A stretch of DNA of 64,000 nt from Sva-07 sp963829585 (lineage in GTDB: Bacteria > Actinomycetota > Acidimicrobiia > Acidimicrobiales > Ilumatobacteraceae). Position 1 is the first letter of the stretch; every line of letters starts with the position of its first letter. The stretch covers positions 86,099-150,098 of the forward strand of contig CAWHJD010000014.1 in the NCBI GenBank assembly GCA_963829585.1. The letters are read 5' to 3'. Made by a program: the position numbers and the translations under genes. The notes beneath the pieces are model-generated. The model was given only the letters and a program-made list of their open reading frames with translations, ran no database searches and was not told the DNA's origin. Positions 58,258-64,000 of the stretch are shown one piece after another.

Positions 58258-59384
58258 CAGCGGTTCCCCGATGCGGTCGTGGCGCGGCGCATCATGTCCG
58301 CGAACTGGTCGAACAGGTAGTGCGAGTCGTGCGGGCCCGGGTTGGCCTCGGGATGGTGCTGCACGCTGAAGGCCAACTCACCGTCGACCTGCAGCCCTTC
58401 GCACACCCCGTCGTTGAGGTTGACGTGGGTCATCGTGGCCTTGCCGGCCAGCGAGTCGGGGTCCACCGCGAAGTTGTGGTTCTGGCTGGTGATCTCGATG
58501 CGTCCCGTGGCGAGATTCTTGACCGGGTGGTTGCCTCCATGGTGTCCGAACGGCAGCTTCACCGTGCCGGCACCGATCGCCCGGCCGAGAAGTTGATGGC
58601 CGAGACAGATCCCGAAGATCGGCACGTGGCCGATCAGGCCCCGGATCGTGTCGACGGCGTACGGCACCATCGCGGGATCGCCGGGGCCGTTGCTGAGGAA
58701 CACGCCGTCGGGAGTGCGAGCGAGGATGTCGGCGGCACTCGTGGACGCAGGTACCACCTCGACGGTGCCGAAGCGCGAGAGGTTGACGGCGATGTTGCGC
58801 TTCATGCCGTAGTCGACGGCCACGATGCGCGTGACGTTGTCGGGATCGAGCGCGCCGACGGTGTAACCCGCGTCGATGGTCACCTGGCTGACCAGGTCGA
58901 TGCCGTCGGTTCCGGTCTCGGCGGCAGCCGCCGCTGCGAGGTCGGCCTCGGGGAGCGATCCGAACGCGGCGGGCATGGCGCCGGCGTCGCGCAGGATCCG
59001 GGTGAGTCGACGGGTGTCGATTCCGGCGATGCCGGGCACACCGTGCAGTCGCAGCATGGCCTCGAGGCCGGAGTCGGCCCGATGGTTGCTGTATCGACGT
59101 GCGAGCGCGCGTACGACGATGCCGCGGCAGAACGTCCCGCGTGATTCGAAATCGACGGCGTTGGTGCCGTAGTTGCCGATGTGCGGTGTGGTGAACGTGA
59201 TGATCTGGCCGGCGTAGCTGGGGTCGGTGATGACCTCCTGGTAGCCGCTGAGCACCGTGTTGAACACGACCTCACCCGTCGCGACCGGACGCTCCGCGCC
59301 GATCAGTTCTCCTTCGAAGATGCTGCCGTCGGCGAGCACCAGAGCCCCCTCACGAATCTGGGCACGAATCTCGGTACGGATCAT
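58257..59384 (-). CDS. carA: Carbamoyl-phosphate synthase small (glutaminase) subunit
   Basis: 375 residues from the chosen ATG. The N-terminal domain is GALVLADGSIFEGELIGAER. The class I glutaminase domain shows FLSNGPGDPAMV, the nucleophile in FGICLGHQLLGRAIGAGTVK, and the His-Glu pair in FSVQHHPEANPGPHDSHYLF. I prefer the ATG at 59384 because GAGGA lies 7 bases before it. The first ATG of the frame (59417, 11 residues longer) has no ribosome binding site and coincides with a TAGGAT sequence. Confidence 0.95.
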
Positions 59385-59436
59385 CTCGGGGTCCTCGCAG
59401 TACGCATAATCATCCATCCTAGTGCATGGTCATTCA

Positions 59437-60720
59437 TCAGTGAACCGCCGATCCGCCGACCACGACCGGTCGTCCGGCGAGGATCGTGTGGACGACCCGG
59501 CCGCGCAACGCCACACCCACGTACGGCGTGTTGCGGCTCCTGCTCGCCAGCCTGGCGGGTACGACTTCCCATTCGGCATCGGGGTCGAACACCGTCAGGT
59601 TCGCCGGCTCGCCGACGGCGATCGGGCGACCGTGACGGTCGGCGACCCCGGCGATCGCGGCAGGCTTCCACGACAACGCGGCGACCACATCCGCCAGTGG
59701 CATGTCCAGATGAGCGAGCGACACACCCAGTGCAGTCTCCAGACCGAGCATCCCGGGCGGCGCCTGGTCGAGCGGTTGTTCCTTGGTCTCCGGCGCATGT
59801 GGCGCATGGTCGGTGGCGATGGCATCGATCGTGCCATCGGCCAGCCCGGCACGAATGGCCGCGATGTCATCAGCGGTCCGCAACGGAGGATTGACCTTGT
59901 AGAGCGCGTCGTACGAGGCCAGCCGCTCGTCGGTGAGGCTGAAGTGGTGTGGTGTCGCCTCGGCCGTGATCGGCAACCCGTCGGCCTTGGCCCGACGTAC
60001 CAGTTCGACGCTGCCGGCCGTCGAGAGGTGCAGGAAGTGCATCGGCACACCGGTGAGCCGCACCAGCTCGATGTCGCGGTGCAACATCAGTTCCTCGGCG
60101 ATCGACGGCCATCCCGGCAGGCCGAGGCGGCTGCAGCAGTCTCCCTCGTGCATCACCGCGCCCGCCGTGAGACGCTCGACCTCGCAGTGCTGCGCCAGTG
60201 TGATGCCGAGCCCGTCGGCATACTCCAGCGCTCGACGCATCAGCAGCGGATCCTGCACCCCGTTGCCGTCGTCGGTGAACAACTTCACACCGGCGCCGGC
60301 GAGTTCGGCGAACGGGGTGAGGGTCTGCCCCGCCCGGCCGACGGTGATCGATCCTGACGGCAGGACCTCGCACAATCCGGCCCGTTCGCCCTGACGACGC
60401 ACGAAGTCGACGACCTCGACGCAGTCCTGCGTCGGATCGGTGTTGGGCATCGCCACCACCGCGGTGAACCCACCGAGTGCGGCGGCTCGGCTCCCGGTCT
60501 CGATCGTCTCGGCCTCCTCGCGGCCCGGTTCACGCAGGTGTACGTGCAGGTCGACGAAGCCCGGACTGACCACGAGGCCGGCGGCATCGATCACCCGGTC
60601 GTCGGCACCCGGTGCGATGGAGTCGCCCACCTCACCGATCGAACCGTCGGTGATCCTGATGTCGCCGGTTCGTTCGCCCGTGGGGTCGATGATCCGGGCG
60701 CCGGTGATGACCAGACTCAT
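59437..60720 (-). CDS. pyrC: Dihydroorotase
   Basis: 427-residue class I dihydroorotase. Metal-binding GFVDLHVHLREPGREEAETI, then VVAMPNTDPTQD, HHFSLTDE, and AIATDHAPHAPETKEQPLD with the catalytic aspartate. It closes carbamoyl aspartate to dihydroorotate. Its ATG overlaps the pyrB stop (ATGA). Confidence 0.97.
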   Translation of the reverse strand: MSLVITGARIIDPTGERTGDIRITDGSIGEVGDSIAPGADDRVIDAAGLVVSPGFVDLHVHLREPGREEAETIETGSRAAALGGFTAVVAMPNTDPTQDCVEVVDFVRRQGERAGLCEVLPSGSITVGRAGQTLTPFAELAGAGVKLFTDDGNGVQDPLLMRRALEYADGLGITLAQHCEVERLTAGAVMHEGDCCSRLGLPGWPSIAEELMLHRDIELVRLTGVPMHFLHLSTAGSVELVRRAKADGLPITAEATPHHFSLTDERLASYDALYKVNPPLRTADDIAAIRAGLADGTIDAIATDHAPHAPETKEQPLDQAPPGMLGLETALGVSLAHLDMPLADVVAALSWKPAAIAGVADRHGRPIAVGEPANLTVFDPDAEWEVVPARLASRSRNTPYVGVALRGRVVHTILAGRPVVVGGSAVH

Positions 60721-61715
60721 TCGGGAGCTCCTTGCGTCGTTGCGTCCGTGATCGCGGCGAGCGGCGAGCCGAGCAGGTCGAAGAGGACCGCCATACGCAC
60801 GGCGATGCCGTTGGTGACCTGCTGGGTGATGACGGCTCCGGGGAGTTCGGCCGGATCGACGGCGATCTCGACGCCCCGATTCATCGGCCCGGGGTGCATC
60901 ACGAGCGTCTGCGGGCCGAGTCGTGCTGCCCGTTCGGGCGTCAGACCGAAGCGTGTCGTGTACTCGCGGAGGTTCGGCACGAGCGCCTCGTTCATCCGCT
61001 CCTGCTGCATCCGCAGGAGGTACAGCACGTCGATGTCGGCGATCACGTCGTCGAGGCGATCGGTCACGGCGTCCGCGAAGCGTTCGCCCGTGTCGGGTGG
61101 CAACAGCGTGCGCGGCGCCACGACGGTGACGTGGGCGCCGAGCAGGCGGAACGCTGCGATGGTGCTGCGGGCCACCCGGCTGTGCTTGACGTCGCCGACC
61201 ATGGCGACGCGCAGCCCGTCGAAACCGCCCCTGCGCGCCAGGGCGGTGCGCACGGTGAACGCGTCGAGCAGACCCTGGGTCGGATGGGCGTGCCAGCCGT
61301 CGCCCGCATTGATGACGCTCGCGTTCGTCCACCCGGAGATGAGCTGTGGCGCGCCGCTCGACCTGTGGCGCACCACGAACGCGTCGACGCCCATCGCCGC
61401 GATGGTCTCGATGGTGTCGCGCAGGCTCTCACCCTTGTTGATGCTCGACTGCGATGCAGCAAAGGTCATCGTGTCGGCCGACAGCCGTTTGGCGGCGGTC
61501 TCGAAGCTGAGCCGCGTCCGCGTGGAGTCCTCGAAGAAGATGTTGCACACCGTCTTGCCGCGCAGCGCCGGCACCTTGGGGTTCGGGCGGCGGCTCACCT
61601 CGGCCATGTGGTCGGCGAGGTCGAGGATCCGCACGATGCCGTCCACCCCGAGATCGTCGATGGTGAGCAGCGAGCGTGACATCGTGAGATCGCGAGTCAC
61701 GAGATCGCGTGTCAC
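60717..61715 (-). CDS. pyrB: Aspartate carbamoyltransferase catalytic subunit
   Basis: 332 residues. FFEDSTRTRLSFETAAKRLS is the carbamoyl-phosphate loop, WHAHPTQGLLDAFTV the HPxQ segment, and VMHPGPMNRGVEI (HPGP) closes the site. No pyrI regulatory gene is present. The GTG at 61715 overlaps the pyrR stop. The first codons contain a tandem 15-base duplication (TRDLVTRDL), and the ATG at 61682 just after it is an alternative start. Confidence 0.96.
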   Translation of the reverse strand: MTRDLVTRDLTMSRSLLTIDDLGVDGIVRILDLADHMAEVSRRPNPKVPALRGKTVCNIFFEDSTRTRLSFETAAKRLSADTMTFAASQSSINKGESLRDTIETIAAMGVDAFVVRHRSSGAPQLISGWTNASVINAGDGWHAHPTQGLLDAFTVRTALARRGGFDGLRVAMVGDVKHSRVARSTIAAFRLLGAHVTVVAPRTLLPPDTGERFADAVTDRLDDVIADIDVLYLLRMQQERMNEALVPNLREYTTRFGLTPERAARLGPQTLVMHPGPMNRGVEIAVDPAELPGAVITQQVTNGIAVRMAVLFDLLGSPLAAITDATTQGAPE

Positions 61716-62218
61716 GAGATCACCACGCCGTCGACGGTGGCGGAGACGGTCTCATCGGTGCTCGTCGGGAGGTTCTTGCCCACGAAGTCCGGGCGGATCG
61801 GCAGTTCGCGATGACCGCGATCGACCAGGACGGCGAGCTGCACGGCGCGGGGTCGGCCGTAGTCGGCGACCGCGTCGAGGGCTGCCCGGACGGTACGTCC
61901 GGTGAACAGCACGTCGTCGACGAGCACCACGGTTGCACCGTCGAGTTCGAAGTCGAGGTCGCTGACCGACGCGGGAGACACCGGACGTAGGCCGATGTCG
62001 TCGCGGTAGAGGCTGGCGTCGACGGACCCGACCGGCACCGGTGATTCGATCCGGGCGATCTCCTCGCCGAGCGAGGTGGCGAGCCAGACACCGCCCTGCT
62101 GGATCCCCACGAGGACCACGCCGTCGAGGCCGCGGTTGCGTTCGATGATCTCGTGGGCCATCCGGGTGATGGCTCGTCGTACGTCGTCAGGCCCGAGGAC
62201 CCGCTTGTCGGTCGTCAT
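61712..62218 (-). CDS. pyrR: Pyrimidine operon regulator PyrR / uracil phosphoribosyltransferase
   Basis: 168 residues of the PRTase fold. The PRPP loop is ATVVLVDDVLFTGRTVRAAL, with GVVLVGIQQGGVWLA earlier. PyrR binds the leader mRNA of pyr operons when UMP is high, and may have uracil phosphoribosyltransferase activity. The ATG at 62218 has a strong GGAGGAG ribosome binding site; the longer frame from 62242 would run through it. A PyrR-loop-like hairpin lies just upstream. Confidence 0.95.
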   Translation of the reverse strand: MTTDKRVLGPDDVRRAITRMAHEIIERNRGLDGVVLVGIQQGGVWLATSLGEEIARIESPVPVGSVDASLYRDDIGLRPVSPASVSDLDFELDGATVVLVDDVLFTGRTVRAALDAVADYGRPRAVQLAVLVDRGHRELPIRPDFVGKNLPTSTDETVSATVDGVVIS

Positions 62219-62231
62219 GTTGCTCCTCCGT

Positions 62232-62251
62232 GCGGGCCTCACGGGACCCGC
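62232..62251 (-). promoter_or_regulatory. PyrR-binding-loop-like hairpin in the pyrR leader
   Basis: On the minus strand GCGGGTC (62245-62251) pairs with GGCCCGC (62232-62238), one G-T wobble, around loop CCGTGA. The core TCCCGTGAGG fits the TCCNGNGAGG core of Bacillus-type PyrR binding loops. It ends 4 bases before the GGAGGAG of pyrR, so bound PyrR could block translation. Confidence 0.65.
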
Positions 62252-62266
62252 TTCACGGTGAGTGCG

Positions 62267-62286
62267 AAGGTAGCAGCAACTACGGT
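62267..62286. promoter_or_regulatory. Divergent -10 elements for pyrR and the amidohydrolase gene
   Basis: Minus-strand TACCTT (62267-62272) would give pyrR a leader of about 40 bases containing the hairpin. Plus-strand TACGGT (62281-62286) lies 6 bases before the ATG at 62293, a leaderless arrangement. Confidence 0.45.
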
Positions 62287-62292
62287 TGCTGC
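62273..62292. repeat. 20-base palindrome between pyrR and the amidohydrolase gene
   Basis: gcagcaac-tacg-gttgctgc: exact 8-base arms around 4 bases. It sits between the two divergent -10 elements and abuts the ATG at 62293, so it may be an operator acting on both. Confidence 0.55.
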
Positions 62293-64000
62293 ATGCATGA
62301 TCTCGTGATCCGTGGGGGGTTTCTCGTCGATGGCACCGGTCGAGCAGGCCGACTCGCCGACATCGCGGTCGACGACGGCGTGATCACCGCCGTCGTCGAT
62401 GCAGGATCCGGCGACGCGATCGGTGAAGCGACGCGCGTCGTCGACGCCACGGGCAGGCTCGTGACGCCGGGGTGGGTCGACATCCACACCCACTACGACG
62501 GCCAGGCCTCCTGGGACCCGTACCTCACCCCGTCGTCGTGGCACGGCGTCACCACCGTCGTCATGGGCAACTGCGGCGTCGGCTTCGCTCCTGCGGCACC
62601 CGATCGCCACGAGTGGCTCATCGAGTTGATGGAGGGCGTCGAGGACATCCCGGGATCGGCACTGACCGAGGGCATCTCGTGGGACTGGGAGTCGTTCGAG
62701 GACTACCTCGACGCACTCGAGGCGCGCCGGTACGTCATCGACATCGGCGCCCAGGTGGCCCACGGACCGGTGCGCGGCTACGTGATGGGTGACCGCGGCG
62801 CAGCGAACGAGGCGGCGACCGACGACGACATCGCCGCCATGGCCGACATCGTCGAACGCGCGTTGCGCGCCGGCGCACTCGGCTTCTCCACGTCACGTAC
62901 TCCGATCCACAGGTCGAAGTCGGGTGAACTCGTGCCGGGGACGCATGCGGGCAGTGAGGAACTGTTCGGTATCGCCGACGCGCTCGCACGCGCCGGCCAC
63001 GGCGTGTTCCAGTTCGCCCCCGACCACGCACTCGTGCCACGCGACGAGTGGCCGTGGATGAAGGAACTCGCCCGCCGCACCGGTCGCACCGTCAGCGTCA
63101 ACCTCAACCAGCCCGACGACGCCCCCGATCTGTGGCGCGAGGTGCTCGCTCTGCTCGACGAGGCCCGCGCCGAGGGGCTGCCGATCGTGGCCCAGGTGGC
63201 CGGCCGCGTCGTCGGCCTGCTGATGTGCCTCGAGGGCAGCTTCAACCCACTCGCGTTCCATCCGGCTTACGCGTCGATCGCCGGATCTCCCGCTGGCCGA
63301 ACGTGCCGCCGCGCTGGCCGACCCCGCACTGCGCGCGCCGGTTCGCCACCGTGCCCGCGCAGGGCGGCGAGCTCTACACGATGCTCGTGCTCGACCGGCT
63401 CGACAAGTTCTGGGCCGTCGAGGACGGCGACATCGACTACGAACCGTCGGCCGACCAGTCGATCGCCGCGGTCGCCGCCCGCAGCGGCGTTGCTCCCACC
63501 GACCTCGTGATCGACCAACTGATCGCCAACGAGGGCAACGGCATCATCCTCACGCCGTTCTTCAACTACGCCTACGGCGACCTGTCGTTCACCTACGAGG
63601 TCCACCAGCACCCGGGCACACGGATGGGGCTCGCCGATGCGGGCGCCCACTGCGGTGTCGTCTGCGACGGTGGCACGCCGACGTTCATGCTCACCCACTG
63701 GACCCGTGATCGCACTCGCGGTCCGAAGCTGCCACTCGAACACGTCGTGCGACGCCAGACCCGCGAGACGGCCGAGCTGTACGGCCTCACCGATCGTGGT
63801 GCCGTCGTGCCGGGCCTGCGCGCCGACCTCAACATCATCGACTACGACCACCTCACGTTCGGTGCGGCCCGGATGGCCCACGATCTGCCCGCCGGCGCAC
63901 GCCGCCTCGTGCAGAAGGCCGAGGGCTACGACGCCACGTTCGTCGCCGGCGTCCAGATCGTCGACCACGACGAGTTCACCGGCGAGCTTCCCGGCCGGCT
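62293..64000 (+). CDS. N-acyl-D-amino-acid deacylase-like amidohydrolase (two frameshifts, 3' end beyond window)
   Basis: Amidohydrolase of the D-aminoacylase group. HDLVIRGGFLVDGTGRAGRL and the metal site VDIHTHYDGQASWDPYL are typical, with VVMGNCGVGFAP and GLADAGAHCGVVCDGGTPTF further on. The frame changes twice. An extra base near 63281-63284 breaks PAYASIADLPLAERAAALAD, and another near 63338-63339 breaks ALRARFATVPAQGGELYTML; removing both restores one reading frame to the window end. Substrate unknown. Leaderless-type promoter TACGGT 6 bases upstream. Confidence 0.85.

Overview
The window is high-GC DNA, very densely coded, with many GTG starts and many 4-base NTGA start/stop overlaps. 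It looks like an actinobacterial chromosome, most likely class Acidimicrobiia (Ilumatobacter-like). Supports for this are the pyrR-pyrB-pyrC-carA-carB-pyrD-mihF-gmk-rpoZ-coaBC-metK-priA string, an actinobacterial-type integration host factor, a PriA without helicase motifs, a DUF222/HNH gene, and leaderless -10 elements directly upstream of start codons. The genus is inference; a 16S comparison would settle it.

Layout. Positions 1-12.9 kb: a membrane-anchored molybdopterin oxidoreductase (cut by the window edge), a LOG-family protein, a glycolate oxidase set (glcD and glcE together, glcF 3.2 kb away behind nei and an aldehyde dehydrogenase), then DUF6167-like, DUF948, rarA, Nudix and TPR genes. 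13.0-18.5 kb: one complete rRNA operon on the minus strand (16S-23S-5S, no spacer tRNA) with promoter, boxA-like sites, processing stems and terminator. 18.6-27.5 kb: tyrS, a DUF2332 gene, mpg and the arginine operon argC-argB-argD-argF-argR-argH behind an apparently ArgR-controlled promoter. 27.6-30.6 kb: small accessory genes (YqgE, cysteine-less DksA-like, VOC, ATP-grasp, ACT). 31.1-34.5 kb: pheS-pheT. 34.7-39.7 kb: a plus-strand island (DUF4389, VOC, CaCA antiporter, DUF222-HNH, uppP, small HNH). 39.7-41.8 kb: infC-rpmI-rplT-RNA methyltransferase. 42.0-46.9 kb: DUF1844, alkyltransferase-like, cold-shock-like, hisG, mogA, rsmB, fmt, def. 47.0-48.5 kb: an RsmC-like methyltransferase and a threonine dehydratase. 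48.5-62.2 kb: priA back to pyrR, the pyrimidine and nucleotide supply operon, with a PyrR-binding-loop-like hairpin next to the pyrR ribosome binding site. 62.3 kb to the end: a D-aminoacylase-like amidohydrolase.

The most important caution is that at least ten single-base indels split eight otherwise well conserved genes (rarA, DUF2332, argC, pheT twice, infC, rsmB, coaBC, D-aminoacylase twice). Nearly all lie in short G or C runs, and several of the genes are essential, so assembly error is the likeliest cause. Some apparent fusions (RarA-DUF948, RsmB-MogA, CoaBC-MetK) and some odd start codons disappear once these are corrected.

I found no CRISPR array, insertion sequence, prophage, tRNA gene or clearly new multi-gene system. 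The most interesting regulatory signals are the arginine operator that covers both promoter hexamers, the PyrR hairpin, and a repeated leaderless-promoter pattern.
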